Below are positions 6,731-14,377 of a stretch of DNA of 45,664 nt, in pieces. The position numbers were made by a program, and so were the translations under genes. Below the pieces are notes generated by a model that did not search any database, had not been told where the DNA came from, and was given only the letters and a program-made list of their open reading frames with translations. Within the stretch, counting starts at the first letter, position 1; every line of letters begins with the position of its first letter. Origin of the DNA: Chloroflexota bacterium (GTDB taxonomy: Bacteria; Chloroflexota; Anaerolineae; Promineifilales; Promineifilaceae); the NCBI GenBank assembly GCA_018004935.1, contig JAGNBF010000026.1, positions 28,249 to 73,912 of the forward strand, read 5' to 3'.

Positions 6731-8635
6731 TTACCCTTCCAGTGTGGACGTGTCGCCGACATCCTGGCCGAGTACCTGGGCGCGGAGAACGCGGCGCATG
6801 ATTTTGCCGGAGCGGGTTTTGGGCAGGGTGGTGACGAAGTCTACGGTGGCGGGTTTGGCGATTGGCCCCATCTCGTGGCCGACGTGGTCGCGTAGTTCGT
6901 GGGAGAGTTTGTCGCTGGGTTCGTACCCCTGGCGCAGGATGACGAAGGATTTGATGATGTTGCCGCGTAGTTCGTCGGGGATGCCAATCGCGGCCGCTTC
7001 CGCCACCGCCGGATGGCTTACCAGCGCACTCTCGATTTCTGCCGTACCCAGCCGGTAGCCCGACACTTTGATCACATCGTCAATGCGGCCAATGATCCAG
7101 ATGTAACCATCTTCATCGCGGCGGGCACTATCGCCCGGTAAGTACCAGCCCTGTTCGCTGTAGCGGCTCCAATATTGCTGGACGTAGCGATCCGGGTCGC
7201 CCAATATGGTGCGGAGCATGGAGGGCCAGGGGTTTTTGATGACCAGGAATCCTTCTTCGTTGTCTTTGACGGAATGGCCGTCTTCATCTACCACATCCAC
7301 CTGGACGCCGGGGAAGGCACGGGTGCCGGAGCCGGGTTTGAGGGGGACACAGGGCATGGGGGTGATCATGAACGCCCCCGTTTCTGTCTGCCACCAGGTA
7401 TCCATGATGGGGCAACGCTCTTTGCCAATGACTTTGTAATACCATTTCCAGGCTTCCGGGTTGATGGGTTCGCCCACGGAGCCGAGCAGGCGCAGGCTGG
7501 AGAGGTCGTGTTTTTCGGGCCAGGTTTCGCCGAAGCGCATGAGGCCGCGGATGGCGGTAGGGGCGGTGTAGAGAATGGTGATGCGGTATTTGTCTACGAG
7601 TTGCCACCAGCGGTCGGCATAGGGGAAGGTGGGTGCGCCTTCGTACATGAAGCTGGTGGCCCCCAGGAGCAGGGGGGAGTAGACGATGTAGCTGTGGCCG
7701 GTGATCCAGCCGGGGTCGGCGGCGCACCACCAGACATCTTCCGGTTTGATGTCGAAGACCCATTTGAGGGTGGTGGCGGTGCCGACCATGTAGCCGCCGT
7801 GGGTGTGGAGAATGGCTTTGGGTTTGCCGGTGGTGCCAGAGGTGTAGAGGATGAAGAGGGGGTCTTCGGCGTCCATGACCTCGGTGGCGGTTTTGGGGTT
7901 GGCGATGTCCAGGGCCATGAGGTCGTGATACCAATGATCGCGGCCGCTTTCCATATGCACATCTTGCCCCGTTCGTTTCACACAAATGACATTTTCGATG
8001 ACGGGGGAGCGGTCTACGGCTTCATTGGCGATTTGTTTGAGCGGGACGATTTCGCCGCGAAGCCAGGCCCCGTCGCAGGTGATGAGCAGGCGGGATTGGC
8101 TGTCTTCGATGCGGCCGTGCAGGGCTTCGGTGGAGAAGCCGCCATACACGACGGAGTGCATGGCCCCGATTTTGGCGCAGGCGAGCATGGCGATTATCAG
8201 TTCGGGGATGCGCCCCATGTAGATGGTGATGCGGTCCCCTTTTTTGGCTCCCATGGAGCGGAGAACACCGGCGAATTTGGAGACTTCGTGGTGAAGTTGT
8301 TGGTAGGTGTAGGTGCGGCTGTCGCCCGGCTCTCCCTCGAAGATGAGGGCGGCTTTGTTGCGGGTGGCGGTGTGCATGTGGCGGTCGAGGGCGTTGTGGA
8401 CGATGTTGACTTTGGCCCCGACGAACCATTTGTAGAAGGGGGCGTTGCTATCGTCGAGGACGGCTTCCCACGGTTTGAACCATTCAAAGTTCGCGGCCGC
8501 GATTTTGCCCCAAAACGCCGCTACATCCGACTGAGCTTCGGCATAGAGGGCATCATAATCCTTGATATGCGCCTGGGCGACGACTTCTGGGGTTGGGTAG
8601 TAGACTTCACCAACCATTTGTTGTTTTTCAGCCAT
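6731..8635 (-). CDS. acs: AMP-forming acetyl-CoA synthetase
   Basis: This cytoplasmic enzyme makes acetyl-CoA from acetate, ATP and CoA, releasing AMP and pyrophosphate. The 634-aa length is typical. Visible motifs are the N-terminal ACS domain (FKPWEAVLDD near 53-62), the adenylation P-loop YTSGTTGKPK (264-273), the acetate-pocket segment DTWWQTETG (about 402-410), the hinge GRIDDVIKVSGYRLGTAE, and the catalytic-lysine motif PKTRSGKIMRR near 605-615. That lysine (about 611) is the usual reversible acetylation site. The start is supported by AAAGGAG seven nt upstream of the ATG. It converges on hppA across a shared terminator; the pyrophosphate it releases is the substrate of that pump. An antisense open frame of about 500 codons is a shadow. 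Confidence 0.97.
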   Translation of the reverse strand: MAEKQQMVGEVYYPTPEVVAQAHIKDYDALYAEAQSDVAAFWGKIAAANFEWFKPWEAVLDDSNAPFYKWFVGAKVNIVHNALDRHMHTATRNKAALIFEGEPGDSRTYTYQQLHHEVSKFAGVLRSMGAKKGDRITIYMGRIPELIIAMLACAKIGAMHSVVYGGFSTEALHGRIEDSQSRLLITCDGAWLRGEIVPLKQIANEAVDRSPVIENVICVKRTGQDVHMESGRDHWYHDLMALDIANPKTATEVMDAEDPLFILYTSGTTGKPKAILHTHGGYMVGTATTLKWVFDIKPEDVWWCAADPGWITGHSYIVYSPLLLGATSFMYEGAPTFPYADRWWQLVDKYRITILYTAPTAIRGLMRFGETWPEKHDLSSLRLLGSVGEPINPEAWKWYYKVIGKERCPIMDTWWQTETGAFMITPMPCVPLKPGSGTRAFPGVQVDVVDEDGHSVKDNEEGFLVIKNPWPSMLRTILGDPDRYVQQYWSRYSEQGWYLPGDSARRDEDGYIWIIGRIDDVIKVSGYRLGTAEIESALVSHPAVAEAAAIGIPDELRGNIIKSFVILRQGYEPSDKLSHELRDHVGHEMGPIAKPATVDFVTTLPKTRSGKIMRRVLRAQVLGQDVGDTSTLEG

Positions 8636-8705
8636 GTCAATGCTCCTTTGCGGTTAAGGATGAGTTATGTAGAATGAACTGGGAAGGAGAGAGGACATCA
8701 AGATT

Positions 8706-8735
8706 TGATGTTTTCCAGACTATCTAAGTATAATT
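8706..8735 (+). promoter_or_regulatory. Sigma-70-like promoter for the DUF5684 gene
   Basis: TTGATG (8706-8711), an 18-nt spacer and TATAAT (8730-8735) lie about 100 nt upstream of the start at 8834. The match is four of six at -35 and six of six at -10. The implied leader contains the inverted repeat at 8772-8808. Confidence 0.5.
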
Positions 8736-8771
8736 GCCTTGTCGCTCATCAGCCAATTCTACCTATCCACC

Positions 8772-8808
8772 TATAACAAACGATTTTCCGCCGGTTCCGT
8801 TTGTTATA
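8772..8808 (+). promoter_or_regulatory. Perfect 11-bp inverted repeat in the leader, possible operator or hairpin
   Basis: TATAACAAACG and CGTTTGTTATA flank a 15-nt spacer, 25 nt upstream of the start codon of the DUF5684 gene and downstream of its predicted promoter. It could bind a dimeric regulator or form an RNA hairpin just before the ribosome binding site. The regulator is unknown. Confidence 0.5.
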
Positions 8809-8833
8809 ACCTACCCTCAAGGAGAAATATTCA

Positions 8834-9262
8834 ATGTTTAAATACCTGTTGTTTGCCTCTGTTTTATTTCAGAATGACGATGCCGGGGCTTTGATCGTGC
8901 CGCTGTTCGCCAGTTGTTGTGGACTCATCTTTGCCATTTTAATGGTTGCGGCGCAATGGAAAATTTTCACCAAAGCGGGCAAACCGGGTTGGGCGGCGAT
9001 TATTCCGATCTATAATTTTGTCATTTACCTGGAAATTGTAGGGCGGCCGCTCTGGTTTATCGTGTTGTTTTTCATCCCCTTCGTCAATTTTATCGCTCTG
9101 ATTCTGTTGATGTTGGACCTGGCGGCTTCTTTTGGCAAAGATATGATTTATGCCATTTTGTTGATCCTGTTCCCCTATGTGATGCTGTTGGTCTTGGCCT
9201 TTAGCGATGCCCAGTATGTGGGGCCGATGGCGGCGAAGAACCCGATTTTCCCAGCGAACTAA
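8834..9262 (+). CDS. DUF5684-like small membrane protein
   Basis: The 142-aa product has four hydrophobic segments (about residues 20-40, 55-70, 73-95 and 102-123) and the characteristic W-K-I-F-x-K-A-G-x-P-G-W-x-A-I-I-P-I-Y-N block at about 43-62, which recalls DUF5684 proteins often annotated as signal-peptidase-I-like. The catalytic Ser and Lys of signal peptidase are not evident, so enzyme activity is not claimed. AAGGAGAAATATTC precedes the ATG. It is a single-gene unit with its own promoter and terminator. Function is unknown; an integral inner-membrane location is clear. Confidence 0.75.
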   Translation: MFKYLLFASVLFQNDDAGALIVPLFASCCGLIFAILMVAAQWKIFTKAGKPGWAAIIPIYNFVIYLEIVGRPLWFIVLFFIPFVNFIALILLMLDLAASFGKDMIYAILLILFPYVMLLVLAFSDAQYVGPMAAKNPIFPAN

Positions 9263-9287
9263 TGCGTTAGCGCATTTCATCGGGTAT

Positions 9288-9330
9288 AAACAGCCTATCT
9301 GTGTGATGCAGGTAGGCTGTTTTTGTTTTT
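9288..9330 (+). terminator. Intrinsic terminator after the DUF5684 gene
   Basis: AAACAGCCTA pairs with TAGGCTGTTT across a 15-nt loop and is followed by TTTTGTTTTT, 26 nt past the stop codon. Confidence 0.85.
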
Positions 9331-9472
9331 GGGGTAGGGCATTGTCTACTCGGATTTCCCCCGCCGAGTGGGTCCCCCTTCCCGATTTCGGTAAGGGTCA
9401 GGGGGATGGGTTCATTCTGGTGAGTAGGCAATTGTCCTGGTTTTTGGGGCGGGAGTGGTGAAAATGGCAAAG

Positions 9473-9500
9473 GTAGAGACGCAAAATTTTGCGTCTCTAC
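9473..9500. repeat. Perfect 28-bp palindrome
   Basis: GTAGAGACGCAAAA joined directly to TTTTGCGTCTCTAC forms a perfect palindrome with no spacer. It lies 112 bp upstream of ndh. Confidence 0.9.
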
Positions 9501-9503
9501 TGA

Positions 9504-9582
9504 CCCTCACCCCCGGCCCCTCTCCCGTTTCGAGAGAGGGGAGTGGGTTCCCTCTCCCTGGGGAGAGGGTTAGGGTGAGGGG
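9504..9582. repeat. CCCTCTCCC-type double hairpin repeat
   Basis: Two adjacent hairpins (CCCCTCTCCC/GAGAGAGGGG and CCCTCTCCC/GGGAGAGGG), framed by CCCTCACCC and GGGTGAGGG. This is a widespread type of intergenic repeat. With the palindrome at 9473 it fills most of the 349-bp gap before ndh. Confidence 0.8.
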
Positions 9583-9611
9583 AGAGATGGGAAGCCAACT
9601 TTGGGGTAAAT

Positions 9612-10883
9612 ATGATGCAAGAAAAACAGGTTGTGATTGTGGGTGGTGGGTTTGGGGGGCTGTATGCGGCCAAGGCCATGCGGCGGTTGCCGGTGCGGTT
9701 GACGGTGATAGACCGGCATAATTACCACCTGTTCCAGCCGTTGCTGTATCAGGTGGCGACAGGTGGGTTGTCACCGGGGGATATTGCGTCGCCTTTGCGC
9801 GGGATTGTGGGGGCGCAGAAGAATACCTGGGTGGTGCAGGCGCAGGTGGTGGATATTGATCCGGTGGCGCGGCAGGTTATTTTGGCCGATGGGACGTTGC
9901 CGTATGATGTGCTGGTGCTGGCGACTGGCGTGCGGCACAGTTATTTTGGGCATGAGGAATGGTCAGATGATGCCCCTGGTCTGAAAACGATTGACGATGC
10001 GTTGGAGATACGGCGGCGGGTGTTTACGGCGTTTGAAAAGGCGGAACGGGAGTCGGACCCGGAGCGGCGGCAGATGTGGCAGACGTTTGTGTTGGTGGGG
10101 GGTGGCCCGACCGGGGTGGAGTTGGCCGGGGCGTTGGGTGAACTGGCAAATCGGACGTTACGGGATGATTTTAAGAACATTGACCCCACGCAGACGCGGA
10201 TTTTGTTGGTGGAAGGGGGTGAACGGGTTTTGCCGACGTATCCGGCGAATCTGTCAGCGAAAGCGGCCGCGTCGGTGGAACGTTTGGGTGTTACGATTTG
10301 CCTCAAAACAATGGTGACGCAGGTGGGGGAGCATGTGGTGACGTTGAAGGTGGGGGAGAAGGTGGAGCAGGTAGCCGCCGGGACGATTTTGTGGGCGGCG
10401 GGGGTGCAGGCTTCCCCATTGGGCCGGGTGCTGGCGGAAAAGACGGGGGCAGAGCTGGATCGTAGCGGCCGCGTCATCGTCAACGCTGATCTTACCCTAC
10501 CCAATCACCCGGACATTTTTGTGATTGGGGACCTGGCCCATTTTGCCCACCAGACGGGTCAGCCGTTGCCGGGGGTGGCCCAGGTGGCGATGCAAATGGG
10601 GGCGTATGTGGCCCAACGGCTGAAAAAGAGTGAACCAGCAGGTCAACGTCCGGCGTTTCATTACACGGACAAAGGGAATCTGGCGGTGATTGGCCGGAAT
10701 GCGGCGGTGGCGGATCTGGGTTGGCTGAAGCTGAGTGGTTATCTGGCGTGGCTGATCTGGGTGTTTATTCATATTACCTACCTGATTGAGTTTGATAACA
10801 AGGTGAAGGTGCTGTTTGAATGGTTCCAGGATTATCTGTTTCGTAAACGGGGGGCGCGGCTGATTACGCGGATGGATGGCTGA
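9612..10883 (+). CDS. ndh: Type II NADH dehydrogenase (NDH-2)
   Basis: A single-subunit, non-proton-pumping NADH:quinone oxidoreductase at the inner face of the membrane. The 423-aa protein shows the FAD-binding fold VVIVGGGFGG (7-16), the NAD(H)-binding fold FVLVGGGPTGVE (159-170), an acidic EGG at the end of the second Rossmann strand, and the FAD-closing segment IFVIGDLAHF. The C-terminal part (about 375-400) is hydrophobic and aromatic, as in membrane-anchoring NDH-2 tails. Two adjacent ATG codons (9612, 9615) could start it; a weak TTTGGGG lies upstream. It is followed after 81 bp by the PPK2 gene on the same strand. Confidence 0.93.
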   Translation: MMQEKQVVIVGGGFGGLYAAKAMRRLPVRLTVIDRHNYHLFQPLLYQVATGGLSPGDIASPLRGIVGAQKNTWVVQAQVVDIDPVARQVILADGTLPYDVLVLATGVRHSYFGHEEWSDDAPGLKTIDDALEIRRRVFTAFEKAERESDPERRQMWQTFVLVGGGPTGVELAGALGELANRTLRDDFKNIDPTQTRILLVEGGERVLPTYPANLSAKAAASVERLGVTICLKTMVTQVGEHVVTLKVGEKVEQVAAGTILWAAGVQASPLGRVLAEKTGAELDRSGRVIVNADLTLPNHPDIFVIGDLAHFAHQTGQPLPGVAQVAMQMGAYVAQRLKKSEPAGQRPAFHYTDKGNLAVIGRNAAVADLGWLKLSGYLAWLIWVFIHITYLIEFDNKVKVLFEWFQDYLFRKRGARLITRMDG

Positions 10884-10964
10884 GGGGATAGGGCGACGCG
10901 GGGACACGGCGATCTCTTTCGCCGCGTCGCCGCGTCTTATTGAGAGAGGCAATTGAGGAGCATT
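10884..10964 (+). other. ndh-ppk2 spacer with GC-rich inverted repeat
   Basis: GCGACGCGG (about 10892-10900) can pair with CCGCGTCGC, and an inner CGGCGA/TCGCCG pair offers an alternative hairpin. There is no T-run, so a terminator is not indicated; it could be an mRNA-processing or stability element. AATTGAGGAG at the right end is the PPK2 ribosome binding site. Confidence 0.4.
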
Positions 10965-11771
10965 ATGATTAACTCACAACATCGAATTGAACCGGGACAG
11001 GTGGTGGATTTGGCTCAGTGGCCGACGAGTGGGAAGGCTGTGTATGAGGGGGAGAAAGCGGCCGCGAAAGAGGAATTTAGCCTTTTGCGTGATGAACTGG
11101 CAGAACTCCAGCACCGGCTGTATAGCGAGGGCAAACGCAAATTGTTGATTCTTTTCCAGGCGATGGATGCTGGGGGGAAGGATGGGGCGATTCGGGCGGT
11201 GTTTCGGGGGGTGAATCCGCAGGGGGTGCAGGTGACATCGTTCAAAGCTCCGACGAAAGAGGAGTTAGACCGTGATTTCCTCTGGCGGATTCATAAAGCG
11301 GTGCCGGGTAAGGGGATGATTGGGGTGTTTAACCGGTCGCAGTATGAAGAGGTGCTGATTGTGCGGGTGGATAATATGGTGCCGGAAGCGGTGTGGCGGC
11401 CGCGATATGAATTTATTAACCAGTTTGAAAAGTTGCTCCATGACACGGGCACAACCCTGCTCAAGTTTTATCTGCATATCAGCAAAAAAGAGCAGAAACA
11501 GCGTTTTCAGGAGCGGCTGGATGATCCGGCCAAAAATTGGAAGTTTTCGCGGGAAGATTTGGTCAAGCGGAAGCAGTGGGACGATTATATGATGGCTTAT
11601 GGCGAGATGTTGACCCATTGCTCAACCGGACATGCTCCCTGGTATGTCATTCCGGCGGATCAAAACTGGTATCGAGACCTGGCTCTGGCCCGGATCGTCG
11701 TGGGTACGTTGCGGACGATGAATCCGCAATATCCCCAGGCAGAGGATTTGACGGGGGTGGTGGTGGAGTGA
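10965..11771 (+). CDS. PPK2-family polyphosphate:nucleotide phosphotransferase
   Basis: PPK2 enzymes move phosphate between polyphosphate and nucleotides (AMP/ADP/GDP). I start at ATG 10965 because TTGAGGAG lies 6 nt upstream; a TTG at 10953 is a weaker choice. The 268-aa protein has the Walker-A-like FQAMDAGGKDG, the KAPTKEELDRDFLWRIHKAVP block, the NRSQYEEVLIVRV motif and the lid region with RFQERLDDPAKNWKFS. This pattern matches the short single-domain polyphosphate:AMP/ADP phosphotransferase group; the exact class (I, II or III) cannot be fixed by eye. Downstream of ndh on the same strand, in an energy- and phosphate-linked neighbourhood with hppA and acs. Confidence 0.92.
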   Translation: MINSQHRIEPGQVVDLAQWPTSGKAVYEGEKAAAKEEFSLLRDELAELQHRLYSEGKRKLLILFQAMDAGGKDGAIRAVFRGVNPQGVQVTSFKAPTKEELDRDFLWRIHKAVPGKGMIGVFNRSQYEEVLIVRVDNMVPEAVWRPRYEFINQFEKLLHDTGTTLLKFYLHISKKEQKQRFQERLDDPAKNWKFSREDLVKRKQWDDYMMAYGEMLTHCSTGHAPWYVIPADQNWYRDLALARIVVGTLRTMNPQYPQAEDLTGVVVE

Positions 11772-11786
11772 TTTATGCGGCCGCTT

Positions 11787-11837
11787 AGTAATCGCCCAAA
11801 AATAACCTGGTGGTGCGGTCAGGAGACTGGCCAAAGC
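11787..11837 (+). repeat. Nested-hairpin repeat family, copy 1 (divergent)
   Basis: AGTAATCGCCCAAAAATAACC leads into GGTCAGGAGACTGGCC, a version of the core shared with 16685-16779, 17929-17999 and 28678-28778. The right arm is lost. Confidence 0.7.
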
Positions 11838-11862
11838 GTGGGGGGGGAAGGGGGGAAGAAAA

Positions 11863-11962
11863 TGGTCAATGGTTAATCGCCAATTGTCAATTGTCAACTG
11901 CCCACTGACCACTGTTTACTGTCAACTGACCACTGTTTACTGACCACTGTTTACTGTCAACT
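11863..11962. repeat. Short tandem repeat, CACTGTTTACTGTCAACTGACC type
   Basis: Imperfect tandem copies of CCACTGTTTACTG and TCAATTGTCAA fill the gap between PPK2 and the HoxU-like gene. Similar wording recurs, partly inverted, at 21355-21390 and 31612-31684. Confidence 0.75.
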
Positions 11963-11964
11963 TC

Positions 11965-12663
11965 TCACTCTTTACTCCCCTGCGGCCGCCGTTTGCGCCG
12001 GGTTTGTTCAAAAATGGCATCCGGGTCGTACCCTTGCTCCAATAATGCTTGCCGTTTGGGTTTGAGTGCCCCGGTGGGGCAGGCACCTACACATTGGCCG
12101 CAAAAGACGCAGGTGGTGTCCATCATGCCATCCCCCATGAAGGTGCCAATTTGGGTGTGGAAGCCACGCCCGTCATAGCTGAGGGCAAAGACGTATTGGG
12201 CATCTTCGGCGCACACCTGCACACAGCGCCAGCAGTTGATGCACTGGTTGTAGTCGCGCAGATAGAACGGATTGTCGTCGTAGACGGGGGCGGTGCGTTT
12301 TTCGCCCCCGGCAAACCGTTCGGTGTCGGCTCCGTACTCTTCTAACAGACCCAGAATTTCTGGAGCTTCTTCCAGGTTGACGGTAGAAGCGAGGAGTTCG
12401 AGGATGGTTTTGCGGCCGCGACATACATCCTCGCTCTTTGTTTCTACCTTCATGCCGTCGGCCACCTGCGTCACACACGCGGCCGCTTGCACCCGCCACC
12501 CCACATCCACCGAACAAACCCGGCACAGCCCGTTGGCCGTGAGGTGGGGATGGTAACAAATGACAGGAATTTCGATGCCGAGGGTTGCGGCCGCGGCCAA
12601 AATCGTCGTCCCCTTCGCCACCGTCACTTCCTGCCCATCAATCGTCAACGTTACTTGTTCCAT
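11965..12663 (-). CDS. HoxU/NuoG-N-like iron-sulfur subunit of a diaphorase
   Basis: A 232-aa electron-transfer protein. Residues 1-75 form a [2Fe-2S] ferredoxin domain with C36, C47, C50 and C63. Residues about 130-200 carry two [4Fe-4S] sets: C141, C144, C147, C151 and C185, C188, C191, C195. The segment at 85-112, where NuoG and HoxU normally have the His-Cys3 cluster, contains no Cys or His, so that cluster is absent. There is no molybdopterin domain. Such subunits link a NuoF-type FMN subunit to a formate dehydrogenase or hydrogenase catalytic subunit. It is the last gene of a minus-strand run that begins with the NuoE-NuoF fusion and fdhD, but no catalytic subunit follows in the window. 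Confidence 0.88.
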   Translation of the reverse strand: MEQVTLTIDGQEVTVAKGTTILAAAATLGIEIPVICYHPHLTANGLCRVCSVDVGWRVQAAACVTQVADGMKVETKSEDVCRGRKTILELLASTVNLEEAPEILGLLEEYGADTERFAGGEKRTAPVYDDNPFYLRDYNQCINCWRCVQVCAEDAQYVFALSYDGRGFHTQIGTFMGDGMMDTTCVFCGQCVGACPTGALKPKRQALLEQGYDPDAIFEQTRRKRRPQGSKE

Positions 12664-12666
12664 TGC

Positions 12667-12906
12667 CTATTTCTCCGCAATAGCGATCACTCGCCCATGA
12701 TTTGTTGAATGTGATGAATAAATCAGGGTCATCGGCTGATTCTTGTCAACTCGTTCCCAGGTTTGAGCATCAATCACAAAGGTTCGTGTGTCTAACTTTA
12801 GAAAACGATGACCTCTGCTTGAGCTAACTTTTTCGAATTTGCCTGCTACCGTATCAAATCCAGGTGAGAGTGTAAATACACATCTGTTTTGCCACCCACG
12901 GGCCAC
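12667..12906 (-). CDS. Hypothetical small protein, 79 aa, between DUF2442 and HoxU-like genes
   Basis: The frame begins at GTG 12906 with no clear ribosome binding site and ends 3 nt before the HoxU-like start. The frame stays open a little further upstream without an ATG, so it may be the remnant of a longer gene. The sequence is polar and mixed (RFLKLDTRTFVIDAQTWERV), with no transmembrane segment or known motif. Its position in the minus-strand run suggests co-transcription. I recognise no family. Confidence 0.4.
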   Translation of the reverse strand: MARGWQNRCVFTLSPGFDTVAGKFEKVSSSRGHRFLKLDTRTFVIDAQTWERVDKNQPMTLIYSSHSTNHGRVIAIAEK

Positions 12907-12920
12907 GTCAAAAGCCCGTA

Positions 12921-13184
12921 TTATGTCATAACCGGTTCGTCAACCATTTCATGTCCAATTTCGTACAAAAATTCGGGGGCGAAGTCTGCCCCATTGGGCC
13001 ATTCAATGGTTAATGTGTCAGGATTGACAAAAACTTGCCGAAAGAAATGCAAATTTTTCAATGGTGTAAAAACAGTCCCATATAACTCATCCTGTAAGTC
13101 CACCTCTTTGACAACATCATCGTTAAAAACGAGCCGCAATCGGTAACTGTCCAGATATGTAACTTCTCGTATGTGTAAAAACAT
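12921..13184 (-). CDS. DUF2442 domain protein
   Basis: An 87-aa protein with the DUF2442 pattern: an N-terminal beta strand pair (YLDSYRLRLVFNDDVVKEVDL), LYGTVFTPLKNLHFFRQVFV, and the signature TIEWPNGADFAPEFLY near residues 58-73. AAGAGGT lies 7 nt before the ATG. It follows a DUF4160 gene, a pairing often seen in bacteria and suspected to be a toxin-antitoxin-like couple; no activity has been shown by anything in this sequence. The pair splits fdhD from the HoxU-like gene, which looks like an insertion into a functional operon. Neither member carries a GCGGCCGC octamer. Confidence 0.85.
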   Translation of the reverse strand: MFLHIREVTYLDSYRLRLVFNDDVVKEVDLQDELYGTVFTPLKNLHFFRQVFVNPDTLTIEWPNGADFAPEFLYEIGHEMVDEPVMT

Positions 13185-13198
13185 TTTCTATACCTCTT

Positions 13199-13235
13199 AA
13201 AAAGTAGGATGATTTTTCAAATCGTCCTGCTTTTT
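13199..13235. terminator. Hairpin between the DUF4160 and DUF2442 genes
   Basis: AAAAAGTAGGATGATTT pairs with AAATCGTCCTGCTTTTT across a 3-nt loop, with A- and T-runs at both ends. It can act as a terminator or attenuator after DUF4160, lowering expression of the downstream DUF2442 gene. Confidence 0.65.
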
Positions 13236-13270
13236 CTCGCAAAGGAGGCTAAGTCTCGTGCTGATGTACC

Positions 13271-13528
13271 TTACATGAGTGGTGGAATGGGCCGCAAAGG
13301 TTCACGATTTTGGGCGCGCTCCCAGTTATCCATAAGTTCTTCCTGGTGTAATTCCATCCAGGCAAAGATCATTTGTAACGCACGCCGTGACATTTTACCT
13401 GTTACCATACCACTCTGAATCTCAACTGACACTTCCTGACCTTGATAACGAACATGAAAATGGGCTGGTGGATGCTCTTTGTAGTTCATAAACACCACAA
13501 GTCCGTAAAATTGTGAAATTGTAGGCAT
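13271..13528 (-). CDS. DUF4160 domain protein
   Basis: The 85-aa protein begins MPTISQFYGLVVFMNYKE and contains the DUF4160 signature EHPPAHFHVRYQG at about 18-30, followed by the helical tail ALQMIFAWMELHQEELMDNW. DUF4160 proteins are typically encoded directly before a DUF2442 or similar small gene, as here, and are treated as candidate toxin-antitoxin partners. It lies 9 nt downstream of fdhD in the same orientation. No GCGGCCGC octamer occurs in it, unlike the genes around it. Confidence 0.87.
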   Translation of the reverse strand: MPTISQFYGLVVFMNYKEHPPAHFHVRYQGQEVSVEIQSGMVTGKMSRRALQMIFAWMELHQEELMDNWERAQNREPLRPIPPLM

Positions 13529-13537
13529 AATCGTCTC

Positions 13538-14353
13538 TCAGTCTCTCAGTCTCTCACTCTCCAAAATCCGCTCCGGGTGGGTGTAGACGCGCATCCGGTC
13601 TTGCCGCAAGTAGGCCACGATGGTCATGTTCCACGCTTCGGCCAGGGCGACGGAGAGGCTGGTGGGGGAGGTGCGGGAGCAGACGATGGGTGTGCCGAGT
13701 TGGCGGGCTTTGTTGATCATTTCGCTGGAGATGCGGCCGCTACTCAACACTATCTTCCCTTTCGTCTCAATGCCATCCAACAACGCCCAGCCACGCAACT
13801 TGTCCAGGCAGTTGTGCCGCCCTAAATCTTCTACCTGGAGCAAAATTTTATCGTTGTCGGCGAGGGCGGCGGTGTGGATGCCGCGTGACCGTTGGTACAA
13901 TTCCGCCCCCAGGTGCATCTGGCGCATGAGGTCGGCCAGTTGTGCGGGGGTGGCCTGGGTGGTGGCTTCCAGCGGTGGGTGCATCTGGGAGAGGTCGTCG
14001 AAGGTGATGCCACCGCCACAACCGGCGGTGATGATGGTGCGTTGCGGCCGCGACCACTCCCCTTTCGTCAGCCACACATCCACACAGGCATTATTCGCCG
14101 CAATCCGCACATCCGCCACATCCGTCAGCCCTTTGATAATGCCCTCATTGAGCAAAAACCCCAACGCCAACTTCTCCAAATCACGTGGCGAACACATAAA
14201 CGTCGCCAACTCTTCCCCATTGATGGAAATACAAGCCAACCCTTCCTCGACCAACTCGCCATCAATATCTTGGGGCGTAGTCCCATTCAGGCTGAAATAC
14301 CGCACCGGCACGGCGCCACGATGATCAGATGGTTCGGAAATTCGGATAGGCAT
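13538..14353 (-). CDS. fdhD: Formate dehydrogenase accessory sulfurtransferase FdhD
   Basis: FdhD carries sulfur from a cysteine desulfurase to the molybdenum cofactor of formate dehydrogenase. The 271-aa length is typical. Visible landmarks are EELATFMCSPRDLEKLALGFLLNEG (48-72 region), the loop ITAGCGGGITF near 108-118, the conserved VEDLGRHNCLDK near 173-184, SSGRISSEM and SRTSPTSLSVALAE. Escherichia coli FdhD uses a C-x-x-C loop; here the loop shows a single Cys (AGCGGG). Single-Cys variants exist, but the sulfur relay may differ. It lies between the NuoE-NuoF fusion and the HoxU-like gene, implying an NAD-linked formate dehydrogenase. Confidence 0.93.
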   Translation of the reverse strand: MPIRISEPSDHRGAVPVRYFSLNGTTPQDIDGELVEEGLACISINGEELATFMCSPRDLEKLALGFLLNEGIIKGLTDVADVRIAANNACVDVWLTKGEWSRPQRTIITAGCGGGITFDDLSQMHPPLEATTQATPAQLADLMRQMHLGAELYQRSRGIHTAALADNDKILLQVEDLGRHNCLDKLRGWALLDGIETKGKIVLSSGRISSEMINKARQLGTPIVCSRTSPTSLSVALAEAWNMTIVAYLRQDRMRVYTHPERILESERLRD

Positions 14354-14377
14354 AATTTATAACACGGATAAGATGAC

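Noticed and set aside
7175-8677. A 500-codon open frame antisense to acs
   Set aside because: It mirrors acs in the opposite strand, is rich in Gly/Val/Asp as expected for a GC-rich shadow, and shows no protein family.
8834-9262. Signal peptidase I assignment
   Set aside because: The catalytic Ser/Lys pair is not evident; only the DUF5684-like block and membrane helices are seen.
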